DNA of 64,000 nucleotides from Valencia hispanica (GCA_963556495.2 OY747702.1:8895193-8959192), one strand, 5' to 3'. Shown: positions 35,615-47,225, counted from the first letter of the stretch. The notes: generated from the sequence alone by a model not told the origin. A program made the numbers and translations.

Positions 35615-38600
35615 ATGGAACATCCTACTTTTAAGAGGGCCCCAAATGGGACCCTCCTCCTTAAGGCCTCTACAGAGGCCAAGGCCCAGGGCCCCCAGAA
35701 GCCAGGGTACAGGGCCAAACGCCCTGAGGAGGTGGAGCCAGAGGCCAGGGCCCACGTCGCCAGCGAGGGTGGTAACATCAGCAACGCCACCCTCGTGTTG
35801 AGTCGGTGGAAGGTGCAGTTTGGTAGTTACCAGGGCAACACCTTCCACTGGCTCCTGGAGAACGACTTGGGCTACGCTGTGATGGTGGTGTCAACCCACC
35901 AGAAGGAGCGAGAGAGGACAGGCTCTCAGTCCCCGCTGATGGCCAACAAGGTGGGCTCTCTCAGCCCCACTGCCCTGTGCAGGACAGAGTCTGGCGGTTC
36001 TAACATTATGTTTTGCACATGCAGGACACCCTCACCCGTTACTCCTTGGCGTACCCGGACTTTGCGGAGGCAGTCCGGTTCCGGTGTGCGTTTGAGGAGG
36101 CGCGGGTGAAGTCCCTCCCACCTGGTCAGGAGGGACAGGCCCGTGTTGGCTTCGGGAACTTAAAGTTTGAGAGCCTGCAGAGCCTGTACGACTCAGAGGA
36201 CTCCAGGAAGATCCGGTGTGTCAGAACTGCTTCAGATGTCACATTTTTATCAGCACATGTTATCAAAGATCAGTTTTTCTCTGCACGTAGGAGTAGAACT
36301 TGGTTCCTGTTTAATAACTATAATAGAAATAATAGTTTTTTTGCTTAAAAGTGCCTTCCATGACACCCAAGTTAACATAACAATAGAGTAAACAAATGTT
36401 ATTACAAGTATTTTATCTCAATGAAAGTTCCCTACAGGGTTTTTGCTTGTATGCATCAAATGTGTTTATTTTAGTGGATCTCTGTCAGTCCAGAACAACA
36501 GCAGCCATCGACATGGCAACGGTCAGCTGATTTTTGTGTTTCACCTGCACAGATTTGTCAACTACCTGAGGAGGACGGCGCCGGCTCCAGGCTCGCAGAT
36601 GGAGAACGCCGTCCATTACATTAGGAAGAAGGACAGACAGAGGGCGAGCAGTGCTGCAGCCACCACCTCCACCCCAGCTGCTGCTGCCTCTGTCTCTCCC
36701 TCCAACCAGGGGCCGAGGGCTGCTTCCCAGTGGGTTTTCCAGCTACTTCATGTCTGACTCTGATGTTCAACATCCCATTTAACACTCACTTTGTGGTAGT
36801 TCCGGTGGTAGTTGACAAAGAGAAAAGTAAGTGACAATAATGTGACTCTGCAGGACTGGAAGAGCCAACTGACCAGGAGCTCCTGGAGGCGTCCCAGGAG
36901 CTTGCTGCAGTCCAGTCCGCAGAGGAACGTGGCCCGACACCAGCTGCTCCCCCCTCAGCCAGCAGAAAGGGAGGAGCAAACCGCCGGCCCTGCTGTCCTC
37001 CCTACCCCACCTGCTGCTGGTGCCAGTGCTCAGGTGAGGCGTCAGACAGTGACTGTTCCCTCTCAGGTGTTTAAACTGACACACAGTCACATATTCAAAC
37101 AGCCCAAGTCCTGGCGGGCAGCGCTGACCACGGAGCAGCAGGAGTGGATCGGCCGGGTGCTGTTCACCAGGGACGGCACGGGGAGGCCGAGGCTCGCCAG
37201 CGAGCTCAACCTCTGGTGGTTCCCTCCCCAGCCCCGGCCCATCTACAACCAGCCTCCCGCCTCTCCTGACCCCTTCTTCGCATGTCGGCTGTTCCTATGG
37301 ATGCCCCACAGGATCTGGCGCCTGCAGGTGACATGCCCCCAGCCTTTTTGTGATGGCACCCTGACAAAGGCTGGGCTCTACAGGACCATCTGGAGGGTCC
37401 TGGACACCGACGGCTGGTATCTCATGGCCACTGAGTACCTGGAGTGCCGTTGGTGTAAGAAGAAGGTCGGAGGGTGGTCACAGGACTTAATTAGGCAGCT
37501 GCCCCCCACCTACGACTGCCAATTCCCAGCTGTACTCACGTACAAGTAAGAGAAATGACAACATGTGCTCATTCTGGTGATGATGAATCTGTGGTTTAGT
37601 TGGGCGTTTTGTTTCTGCAGGCTGTCCTGTGACCAGAGGGTGGTTGTACAGCTGAGGTCTCGCACTCTGGGGAACAGTGCCACTCGGCTGTGCAACATCC
37701 TGCGGGAGCAGCATTCGCACTCCTGGATGCGGAAAGCGATCCAATACCTCGGCATCTGTGAGCAGTTCCTGGCCTTGGGCACCAGGAGGGGGCAGTTTGC
37801 ACCACCTCCCCAGATGCCCCCACTGCCGTCACCCGTCTGGCTGCTGACGGTGTACGGCTACGACGTCCTGACGTGGCTGGACGAGTACAAGGCCAGGATC
37901 ACGTCCACCATCGGATCCATCCTAAAGATGGATTCCACCAAGAAGGTAGATCCCTGCTTCATGTTTACTGGCTGCTGCTTGTGAACCACAGTTCTGCTGC
38001 TACTTACACAGGAAGCTTTCTGTCCGCAGGTGACGAAGAAGCTCACAGGTGCTGCCTCCAACACGGCCGCCTTGATAACCAACGTCGGCAACGAGCACGG
38101 GCAGGTCCTCACCTGCTCCGAGGGCCTGTCCAGGATGGCGGCCGGACTGATGAGGCGGTACCGATTAGCTGAGGTACCTGCCCCCCAGCTCATCTACGTG
38201 AACCGCGACTGCTGCAACCGGGACGGCGTGTCCAAGACAGCTGCCTTGTTTCCGGTATGAACTTACATCACTGCTGAATGCGGCATTCCTATTTCTACAT
38301 TTATTTAATTTCTCATAGCAATACTACATTATTTAGTTGCGAATTACATTGATGATTCAACACGTTATCTGAACTTCAACTCATTGTCTCAGTTAGTAAA
38401 TTTTGGTCTCCTCACTTTACATTTTGAATGCACCGGTCAAAAAAAAAATTACAGCTGTATGTTAAAACTTGATCCTGATCTTGACTGCGCTACGGTTAAA
38501 ACAACACGTTCCACGCTAACGACCAAAGTCTCTCTGTTGCAGGAGTGGGGACAGCTCATAGTCCGGCTGGACATATGGCACCTGATGCGCCGCTTCGCGT

Positions 38601-41115
38601 CGGGTGTCACCACCGAGAGCCACGAGCTGTACCCCTCCTTCATGAGGCAGCTGTCTTACTGCATCTTCGAGGTGGACCCCGGAGATGCTCGCCGTCTCAC
38701 GGAAGCCAAGCGGTCCGAGCTGGAGGGGACGCACGGGATGGTCAGCCTGACAGACGCTGAGGTGATCCAGAAGATCGGCAAGGAGGAGTGGAGGCTCCAC
38801 TGCCGCAGGAGGACGCGTGGAGCCAAGGAGTCTGCGCTCCTCATCCAGAACCTCCTGGACACCTTCAGCGGGCCTGCGGGAAACAACACCCTGAACATCC
38901 CGTTGCTAGACGCTCTCCGCATCCAGGAGATCTGGGACACGCAGAGGTGCCACCTCAGCTGCATCCAGGACCCCCCGGGTGTGCAGCTGTACACCCAGAC
39001 GGGCTCTCTGACAAAGGGAGGGGTCAGCCTGCCCGTCTACCGCTGCGCGAGGGGCTCCACTTCCCTGGAGTCCTTCCATCTCCACCTCAACCGCTTCATC
39101 CCAGGTAAACAGAAGAGTCAATCAGGAAACCTGTTAAATATCGGTAAAATTTACATTTTCGGGTATCAATACAAGCTCAGCCTGATTTTCTTCTAATTAT
39201 GTGTTCACTCAGGAACGTCAGCCAGTGCAAAGTACTTCCAGGCGTTCCTGGTCGATGGACTGGTGAGGTGGAACGAGGACCGCCCAGCAGCAGCTCTGCT
39301 GTCCTACAGTGGCCACCTCAGGCACGCCCTTAACCAGAAGAGCCAACGGGTGCTTGGTCTCCAGATGGTTAAGGACTTCACCAAGCCTGCTGCTTACACA
39401 GGTACAGGAATTAAGATATATGTATTATTTACCTTTAAATATTCCTAAATGATGTATCCACACTTTGAAAAGGAGGCGCTTTGAACCGTTTATATTTCCC
39501 CTTAATCACAGGTGAGCTCATCGGGGTGGAGTACCTGTACCGGCAGACGGGCCGCGTGCTTGAGGACGTCAGCATGGACCCTGACGCTCCGGACGAGGCT
39601 GTTGCCACCGCTGCCGTGGACGAGGAGGACCTGGATGCCCCCGCCTTCGTCCTCGACGCCCCGTCCGCCGGCGCAGCGGCAGCAGCCCGGTCAGGCGACC
39701 CAGCTGACGCACCCGTGTCTGAGCCATCCGGTCCGGCCGCCCCTGCCCGCCACGCCCCATCCGAGGTCCCTGGAAGCCAGACTCCTGCCGACCGGCACTC
39801 CTCAGATTCTGAGGTCGGTTCATCCATCCATCCACCCACCGTCACCATCGTTTCACAAACACAGACGTTTAATAAATAACTTTTTTAATAATAATAGAAT
39901 ATTTTTTATCCATTTCTCAGGAGGAGATCCAGGGTCCTGACGGCCAGCCGGGATACCAGCCCTGGTGGAGGTCAGGAGTCTCCAGGGGCTTTCTGACAGC
40001 AGGGTAGACAGACTCGTCGCGCTCTGGCGACGCCTGCCGGAGCGTGACGAACAGCGAGTCGTCTACCATAGCAGACACCGGGCGAGGCAACCTAAGGGGC
40101 GGTTCAAGGCAGCAAAGGGGAAGAACACCTCCTGTCCTGGGAAGGAGTCTCTCCAGCGGTAAGAATCATTTCCAGAGTCTCACTCTTCCTGTCCACGTCT
40201 TCTCCTCATCTTTATCTTCCAGCTGCCTTCTTGGACTGAACTCGGGCGCTGCAAACTGGCCAGACGCCAGCCGTGTGGTGGAGGCCATCTGCAGCCAGCT
40301 CTGCCGTCTGCACCCTGCGGCCAAGCGTGTAGGAGGGATTGCGAGGTCCCGGTGGTCCCTAATCCACGCCGACTACGTGGCCGTCAGACAGGTGGTGCTG
40401 AATTGCCCGAGGCTGATGGCTCAGACCGAGATTCAGAGAACCATCTCACAGTGGTGAGAACCGATAGATCTGTGCTCCCGTGTTTCGCTCTGTGCTCTGA
40501 TCAGACTTCCAGTTAAAGCTGCAGCCTCAACTCAGCAACTCATCCTCTTTTTTTTCCAGGTTCAACCAACGACAGAAGAGGCGGGAGAGGGTCGTGCTGG
40601 AGCAGGGAACTGGTCCCGTTCCTGCTCCGGCAGTCGCCAACCAGCCCCTCCCTCCTGCAAAAGGGCTGTCCGTGGTACAGGTGGGAGGAGGACAGCCCTT
40701 TCCATTCCACATCCCGGAGGAGCAGCAGCCCAGTCCGCTTCCTTCCCATCTTCCTCTTCCGCCGTCGCAGCCCGGCACGTCCTCCGGCTCCAATCTCCCT
40801 TCTCCTCCAAACCAGCTCCTCGCTCGACCCACATCTGCTCCGCTGCCTCCTCATCCTCCTCCCTTGCCCAGGACAACCGCCTACAGGAGGAGGAAGGCTG
40901 CAGAGGCTGCTGCTGCGGGGCAGCCTCCACCACCAAAGGCAGCCCGCCAGCAGTCAGCGCAGTACACCTGCAGCAAGTGTGGTCAGCCCAAGAGACAACA
41001 AACTGGCCACACTCGCATCGCAGGTTTGTCATACTGTGCGTCTGCCGGCGGAAAGACTGTAGAGGAGTGGAGGGAGGAAATGAAGAGGAAGACGGGAGGA
41101 CCCATAAAGGACTGA
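35615..41115 (+). CDS. multi-exon putative transposase-like protein with cysteine motif and RNase-H-like core (DUF6729-like)
   Basis: Twelve coding exons with GT-AG junctions: 35615-35950, 36025-36215, 36553-~36730, 36854-37545, 37621-37945, 38030-38254, 38543-39104, 39213-39401, 39512-39813, 39921-40158, 40223-40453, 40560-41115; most junctions keep phase. The fourth exon holds a zinc-binding pattern (CPQPFCDG ... YLECRWCKKK). An RNase-H-like core follows: ILKMDSTKKV (first acid), NVGNEHGQ, IYVNRDCC and VRLDIWHLMRRF, the D-x-x-H signature of MULE/hAT-like transposases; then QDPPGVQLYTQTG. The C terminus is proline-rich with a C-x2-C...H...C finger (CSKCGQPKRQQTGH). I recall this as a DUF6729-containing family frequent in fish genomes; a transposase role is inference. 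Two defects: the frame is lost in a six-C run (36949-36954) and again near 39955, so this copy is probably inactive unless these are assembly errors. Confidence 0.75.
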
Positions 41116-41588
41116 TGACTTTTTATTTTATTTTAAATGCATCTGAAAAAAAGAAAACAGTTGAAATCCTTTCAATTCTTTATTTGTATTTAACACAGAT
41201 TGATTTATTGGATGCTTGATTACATCCCTGATATATTTGAGTCCAGCAGAATTCGGATGTTCTGCTTCTGCATCCGCAACATGGAAGGAAGGTTGAGAGG
41301 TCACTGAAGGTCGATCACTGTGTAAGACACAAAAGTCAAAGGGCTTCAGTTTTAAAAATAACAACAAACCTTTGTGCACTATCACCACTAAATACAATAT
41401 TAAAACGGCATTGTTTTCAATAATTTACAGTATGCACATAGCTTTATCTATACTATAAACTGGGATTACTTGTAATTTAAGTTGGCAGTATTAGTTTGAA
41501 TCGCATCACGTCGGTAATTACATCAAAACATTGCGATTAGCCCGAGCTGTAAGAGTCGCCGGTGGACTCTGTTTACGTTTTGCGCAGT

Positions 41589-41737
41589 CCGCAGCCGGGA
41601 CGCGAACCCTCGACCTTCCGATCCCGGTGCGAAAATGTCAACAGAGAGCGCTCCTCCCCCCGCCTCCCTCGACAGAGAAGAATGGGCAGCATACTCGCTT
41701 GCGGCACCATACCAATCTTCTCTGTTGTTCCGATTTT
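41589..41737 (-). ncRNA. diverged U6-tRNA-like chimera next to the satellite
   Basis: On the minus strand the segment starts AAAATCGGAACAACAGAGAAG (U6-like, retaining an ACAGAGA-type box), continues with TTGGTATGGTGCC, and ends with a B-box-like GGGTTCGCGTCCCGG. Same design as the chimeras in the inverted repeats and the tandem array, but diverged. Its U6-like 5' side runs straight into the 52-bp satellite. It is not expected to work as U6, since the AGC triad region is altered. Confidence 0.5.
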
Positions 41738-43466
41738 CTTTACGTTCTCTGTAAGACGGAACTTGATTATATTTAGTGATGCTCCTTTTCTTTACGTTCT
41801 CTATGAGACGGAACTTGATTATATTTAGTGATGCTCCTTTTCTTTACGTTCTCTATGAAACGCAACTGGATTATATTTAGTGATGCTCCTTTTCTTTACG
41901 TTCTCTATGAGACGGAACTTGATTATATTTAGTGATGCTCCTTTTCTTTACGTTCTCTGTAAGACGGAACTTGATTATATTTAGTGATGCTCCTTTTCTT
42001 TACGTTCTCTATGAAACGCAACTGGATTATATTTAGTGATGATCCTTTTCTTTACGTTCTCTGTAAGACGGAACTTGATTATATTTAGTGATGCTCCTTT
42101 TCTTTACGTTCTCTGTAAGACGGAACTTGATTATATTTAGTGATGCTCCTTTTCTTTACGTTCTCTGTAAGACGGAACTTGATTATATTTAGTGATGCTC
42201 CTTTTCTTTACGTTCTCTATGAGACGGAACTTGATTATATTTAGTGATGCTCCTTTTCTTTACGTTCTCTGTAAGACGCAACTTGATTATATTTAGTGAT
42301 GCTCCTTTTCTTTACGTTCTCTATGAAACGCAACTGGATTATATTTAGTGATGCTCCTTTTCTTTACGTTCTCTATGAGACGCAACTGGATTATATTTAG
42401 TGATGCTCCTTTTCTTTACGTTCTCTATGAAACGCAACTGGATTATATTTAGTGATGCTCCTTTTCTTTACGTTCTCTGTAAGACGGAACTTGATTATAT
42501 TTAGTGATGCTCCTTTTCTTTACGTTCTCTATGAAACGCAACTGGATTATATTTAGTGATGCTCCTTTTCTTTACGTTCTCTGTAAGACGGAACTTGATT
42601 ATATTTAGTGATGCTCCTTTTCTTTACGTTCTCTATGAAACGCAACTGGATTATATTTAGTGATGCTCCTTTTCTTTACGTTCTCTATGAGACGGAACTT
42701 GATTATATTTAGTGATGCTCCTTTTCTTTACGTTCTCTGTAAGACGGAACTTGATTATATTTAGTGATGCTCCTTTTCTTTACGTTCTCTATGAAACGCA
42801 ACTGGATTATATTTAGTGATGATCCTTTTCTTTACGTTCTCTGTAAGACGGAACTTGATTATATTTAGTGATGCTCCTTTTCTTTACGTTCTCTGTAAGA
42901 CGGAACTTGATTATATTTAGTGATGCTCCTTTTCTTTACGTTCTCTGTAAGACGGAACTTGATTATATTTAGTGATGCTCCTTTTCTTTACGTTCTCTAT
43001 GAGACGGAACTTGATTATATTTAGTGATGCTCCTTTTCTTTACGTTCTCTGTAAGACGCAACTGGATTATATTTAGTGATGCTCCTTTTCTTTACGTTCT
43101 CTATGAAACGCAACTGGATTATATTTAGTGATGCTCCTTTTCTTTACGTTCTCTATGAGACGCAACTGGATTATATTTAGTGATGCTCCTTTTCTTTACG
43201 TTCTCTATGAGACGCAACTGGATTATATTTAGTGATGCTCCTTTTCTTTACGTTCTCTGTAAGACGGAACTTGATTATATTTAGTGATGCTCCTTTTCTT
43301 TACGTTCTCTATGAAACGCAACTGGATTATATTTAGTGATGCTCCTTTTCTTTACGTTCTCTGTAAGACGGAACTTGATTATATTTAGTGATGCTCCTTT
43401 TCTTTACGTTCTCTATGAAACGCAACTGGATTATATTTAGTGATGCTCCTTTTCTTTACGTTCTCT
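41738..43466. repeat. 52-bp satellite with a 780-bp higher-order repeat
   Basis: About 33 head-to-tail copies of a 52-bp unit (GATGCTCCTTTTCTTTACGT then a variable middle and TTATATTTAGT). The middle occurs as three main types: GTAAGACGGAACTTG, ATGAGACGGAACTTG and ATGAAACGCAACTGG. The order of types repeats after 15 units: for example the rare GATGATCC variant falls at 42039 and again at 42819, exactly 780 bp apart. Hence single units amplified first, then a 15-mer block duplicated. Confidence 0.92.
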
Positions 43467-43589
43467 GCAAATTTGTCTTATGTATTTTTTTTCTGAAATT
43501 TTATTTTTTTCCTTGAATGTAATTTGGGTTTTATATTCAATGACTTCCGCCCACTTCCTTTTTCTTTTTAAATACCTAGAAAAACAGTA

Positions 43590-43602
43590 GGTTGTTTTAT
43601 TG
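43590..43602 (-). terminator. candidate polyadenylation signal for the minus-strand gene set
   Basis: On the minus strand AGCAATAAAACAAC lies about 70 bp beyond the last OTU-like frame, where a poly(A) signal (AATAAA) would be expected. Supported by position and hexamer only. Confidence 0.4.
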
Positions 43603-43666
43603 CTTCCAGCATTTTGCTTAGGACTAATTTGTACTTTTGGAGACCTTATACACATCTATTGGGTCT

Positions 43667-44235
43667 TTAATAAAACACTTGCTTTACAAAACCCCAAGCA
43701 ACCATTTGTATCACCCTGCAATGTACAAAGACCTGGTTCATAATGGTCATTACAATTCTGTATATATATATACTTTCATTGGTGAAATTACTCCTTTTGG
43801 AACTGTATGTTGCCCACCCTTCCCCCTTACATAGATATATTTCCACTCCTAACACATTGGCTGCAGACATAAATTCTATTTCCGTTGCACAACTACCCAC
43901 ATAGTTCATCTGTGACTTATTTATATATTCTACCACGGAAGCATAATCATTTCTAATAAACTTTTTACATTCTTCACTATTTTTAGTCATGTAAGAAACA
44001 ACAGCCATCCTAATTTTACAGTGACTTTTCTGTGAACCACTAAGTACATGAGCTACAGCTCTGAAAAAACTATTACCCTGCTTTACAATCTTTTCTGTTT
44101 TACACACATTTCCTAAAGGCCCACATGATGTGGATTCTTGGAAATTTTGTTTTTCAAAATCAATGTTCAAGCTGTTACAGAGTTTTACATGCATCTACAG
44201 ACAAAGGACTAAATACAGTTTTTTGTTCTGTAGCA
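43667..44235 (-). pseudogene. decayed second OTU-domain protease copy
   Basis: Aligns along its length with the OTU frame directly upstream (shared pattern: S-C-...-G-NxFFRAV-..-GSQKSHCKIRMAVV, MNYVGSCATEIEF, YSSKR). Three things mark it as dead: the catalytic loop G-D-G-N-C has become K-Q-G-N-S, losing the nucleophilic cysteine; the N-terminal segment (FSPLSVDACK) is in a different frame from the rest (shift near 44190); and a shift inside a TA microsatellite (43755-43770) puts the D-H-Y-E catalytic-histidine segment out of frame. It is a tandem duplicate that has lost selection, or a non-catalytic remnant. Confidence 0.75.
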
Positions 44236-44240
44236 GCCTG

Positions 44241-44935
44241 TCAAGTTTTATATTTTCCCAAAACAACTTCCTTGCTCATGCAATAACTAAAACATGTTTG
44301 TGTCTTGGGTTGTTTAACACAAACAACTGTCTCATAATGGTTACCGTTAATATTTTGCAAATAAAGACCCTGATTCAACAAATTCCTTTTCGAACTATAT
44401 TCAAGCCATTTATCAACGCAATATGTAAATATGTTAATGCCAAAAAGATCGGCTGTAGCTTGAATTTCTACTTCAGTTGCCCAAGTGCCAACATATTGCA
44501 TCCTTGACATGCTAATATATTGAGACACCGAGGAATATTCACTTCTTAAAATACTGTCATATGTTTGACCATTACTTTGTATCTCTTTTACAACAGCGAG
44601 ACGGATTTTACGATGATATTTCTGCGTGCCAGCAACAGCTTGACTAACTGCCCTAAAAAAGCAGTTTCCATCACCCACAATGCTTTCTGTCAAACACGGC
44701 ACACCCAATTCACCCACAACACAAGATGTTGAATTACCCTTTTCAGAGTCTACATTAAGCTGTTTGCACAGAGCCAGGGCAAACTCTACAGAAAGGGGAT
44801 TAAAATTTAAAACCTTACTCCCAACATCGCCGACAAACACAAAGTCATCATTTACATCACCCTTCTTGTTCTTTTTCGATGATATAACTTCAGATGACCT
44901 CTTGCGCTTCTGACCCTTCATCTTTCCTGCAGTGG
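44241..44935 (-). CDS. OTU-family cysteine protease (deubiquitinase-like)
   Basis: The 236-residue frame has a basic nuclear-signal-like start (KGQKRKRSSEVISSKKNKK), a linker, then an OTU domain with the catalytic loop IVGDGNCFFRAVSQAV (Asp, Cys) and the late histidine in NGNHYETVV. Other conserved parts are HRKIRLAVVKEI and MQYVGTWATEVEIQATADL. OTU proteases remove ubiquitin or ubiquitin-like tags and occur as cargo of several eukaryotic transposon groups. The usable ATG is about 25 bp downstream of the frame start; an acceptor (CCACTGCAG/GAAAGATG) lies just before it, so this may be a final exon of the upstream transcription unit. Catalytic residues are intact. Confidence 0.8.
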
Positions 44936-44944
44936 AATTTCCTG

Positions 44945-46255
44945 TTACCACACTTGTTTCACATTTGTACTTGTCTCCATCTGAACAATATCAACTCCAC
45001 TGATCTCAAATAACTTTTGGGTTATATTCAGTTTACTGGCAAACCTCTGAATGTCATCAAAAACATCCTTCAGACTGTTAAAGTAGAGAATTACACTCTT
45101 CCCTTGTGGGTCTACCATGCCATCTACAGAACGTGCATGGGAGTCCACCACAGCGTAACGACCTTCATCACTAATGAGAGCACAGGTACTGCCACTCAAT
45201 GTAATAAAGCAGGTTTCATATTTGGTGCACATCCTGTGCAATCCATCCCAAAGGGTAGTGTGTGCACCTGCAGTTATAAGCTCTCCTTTTATTAGAGCTA
45301 CATCTCCTGCAACATAGTCTCCAAAAGCTAACTCAAAACTCTGGCCATCAACATCAATAAACTTTGGCAAATCTGGAATGGCAAGAAGCTCATTTCCACC
45401 ACTGATCAAATTGTCTCTCAAAAATGTGTACAGCTCATCACCTAGAACAACAACTTTATCCAACATGTCAGAATGCCATGAAAAAACACTGTGCACTTTG
45501 TGCTTGGTTAAAGCAACACCACTTAAGGCTGCACATTGAACTCCGTATTTAAATCGTTCATCACCCTGATGAAATGATCCTGTCACAGAGGTCACAATAG
45601 GATAATCCTTGAAAACGTGAACCTGTGGACACTCTGTAACCACCGTAGCACATTCATCCATGTCAAAATCAATTGGCTCAACAGAGATGCCATAGATCCC
45701 AAAACACTTGGCATTTAGTGACTTTCGCAGATTTCTTTTGTGAAGCAGCAGATTATTTAAACACGTGTTAAAAACAACCACAGCTGTACCCAACTCTGCA
45801 GCTAAACCCTCTGAATTACATGTTCCACAGTCAACTACTACCAAGTACTCTTTGTGCTGGATAACAAGGATAACTGCACTCTCAAGATCAACACTACACA
45901 TTCCATCCTCAACCAAATACTGCTGAATGATTTCAGCCAGACAACTCTCTTCATCCAATCCAAAATCTCCATAAACTGGCTTACCAATTCCTACTCCCCA
46001 CATCCTCCTAAAAACGCTATGCTGCTCCACCAACTTCCCCAACTCCTGCATTACGTCACCTTCACAACTTATGGATGTGGCCAATTTTTTACCTTTTGCA
46101 CCGACTTCATCAATATCTAATGACTTCCATGTACAAACAGGAAGCATTCTATGTATTATGGCTCCTAAAACACTACTTGTAAATAAACTATTTACATCTG
46201 TAGATGAAGCATGTTGAAAAACAGTCCCTGGTACTAGAGGCAGTGGCAACACATC
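44945..46255 (-). CDS. large exon encoding a C76-like cysteine protease (ubiquitin-protease fold)
   Basis: A 437-residue frame starts after a splice acceptor (TTTCTTGCAG). An N-terminal domain of unknown function (about residues 1-200) is followed by a segment reminiscent of the family C76 deubiquitinases known from herpesvirus tegument proteins and of related cellular/transposon proteins: G-V-Q-C-A-A (candidate nucleophile Cys near residue 240), SWHSDMLDKVVVLGDELY, and later YAVVDSHARS (Asp-x-His). The order Q-C ... D-S-H and the spacing support a protease; assignment is from pattern recall. It lies between the SGNH-like exons upstream and the OTU frames downstream, all minus strand, suggesting one transcript or a co-inherited cargo block. 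No ATG is well placed at its start, fitting an internal exon. Confidence 0.6.
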   Translation of the reverse strand, partial: DVLPLPLVPGTVFQHASSTDVNSLFTSSVLGAIIHRMLPVCTWKSLDIDEVGAKGKKLATSISCEGDVMQELGKLVEQHSVFRRMWGVGIGKPVYGDFGLDEESCLAEIIQQYLVEDGMCSVDLESAVILVIQHKEYLVVVDCGTCNSEGLAAELGTAVVVFNTCLNNLLLHKRNLRKSLNAKCFGIYGISVEPIDFDMDECATVVTECPQVHVFKDYPIVTSVTGSFHQGDERFKYGVQCAALSGVALTKHKVHSVFSWHSDMLDKVVVLGDELYTFLRDNLISGGNELLAIPDLPKFIDVDGQSFELAFGDYVAGDVALIKGELITAGAHTTLWDGLHRMCTKYETCFITLSGSTCALISDEGRYAVVDSHARSVDGMVDPQGKSVILYFNSLKDVFDDIQRFASKLNITQKLFEISGVDIVQMETSTNVKQVW

Positions 46256-46283
46256 CTGCAAGAAATGGGGTTAGCTGACTGAC

Positions 46284-46332
46284 CTCTGGGTGATGTACGT
46301 GTGCGCTGGAAATCACCCTTCTCCTCAGACGC
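46284..46332 (-). other. candidate small exon linking the SGNH-like and C76-like parts
   Basis: A 49-nt open segment (A-S-E-E-K-G-D-F-Q) bounded by TTGTAG and AGAG/GTCAGT. Reading phase does not agree cleanly with either neighbour, so it may be mis-bounded, or an indel may be present. Confidence 0.35.
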
Positions 46333-46779
46333 CTACAATAAAAACATTTAATGAACAAAAAACATCTTTTATTTTCTGTCGATTACACACTACCTTTTAT
46401 TTATAACCATGAAAAACAGATTTAAGAAACGAGCCAACACCTACTCATGTAAAGTAAGGAATATTCCTTGGTCATATTACGAACAAATGCAGGCTGGCAT
46501 GAAACAACACTTTAGCAAAAAATAAAAACACGTTTTCAGGATTAACCATTTTAAGTTTTATCTGTGGTAAGTGGCCTCTTTAACATAGTGCCCCAGTACC
46601 AGAAATAATATTTAGCTTATTACGAATATGATGGAGAAATCGGTTTTGCTATAATTTCTGAAGTTGATATCCATTATGGAAATATGTTCTATGATACGCC
46701 TTTGATTTGTAATACAATATGAAATATTACTTTATATTTGATGCTATTTCCTATAGATTATGGCTGTGCTCTACTGCAT

Positions 46780-46900
46780 TTTATCCATCCATTATTTATA
46801 CCCATCCATCCTCCTCCTCAGGGTTGAGGAGGGCTGGTGCCTATCTCCAGAAACCATTGGATGAAAAGCAGGGTACTGCTGCTGTTCAATGACTCATCAA
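46780..46900 (-). repeat. retroposon tail, reversed (TCCATCCAT)n
   Basis: (CCAT)n followed by GGTGCCTATCTCCAG is the reverse complement of the tail type seen at 16842-16965. Truncated copy lying in the intron region of the minus-strand gene set. Confidence 0.5.
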
Positions 46901-47225
46901 ATTGGGATGTGGAAATGTATTACCTAAAAGTTTTAAAACATGTGTATCATGCCAAAAAATATATAGTTTTAAAGATCATGTAACATATCGATTAACTAAA
47001 ACTCTTAAATCCAAAATTTTTGAATTACACTGTTGAAATTAATCAGATGGAAATAGCCTATTCAAATAACTTTTGAATTAGTGCATACAAACCTGGACAG
47101 TACGAACAGCAAAATCAAACCTTCTATGGATGTTATAAAACCCCAAAATCAAACCTTTTGAACAACATATCACAAATGTTGAATTTAATTAGAACATGAA
47201 CAGCCAGGAATGGTGTTGGACAGAC

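Noticed and set aside
37033..37066. A 34-nt intron between GGTGAGGC and CTCTCAG in the putative transposase gene
   Set aside because: Too short for a vertebrate intron, and splicing would create an immediate stop; the sequence reads through in frame once the upstream C-run shift is considered.
41738..43466. CRISPR-like array
   Set aside because: The 52-bp units are contiguous with no spacers, vary by substitution only, and lie in a vertebrate genome: it is a satellite.
44945..46255. Integrated herpesvirus (Teratorn-like) sequence
   Set aside because: Only the protease-like fold is shared; no capsid, polymerase or other herpesviral genes are present, and the neighbours are spliced transposon-type genes.
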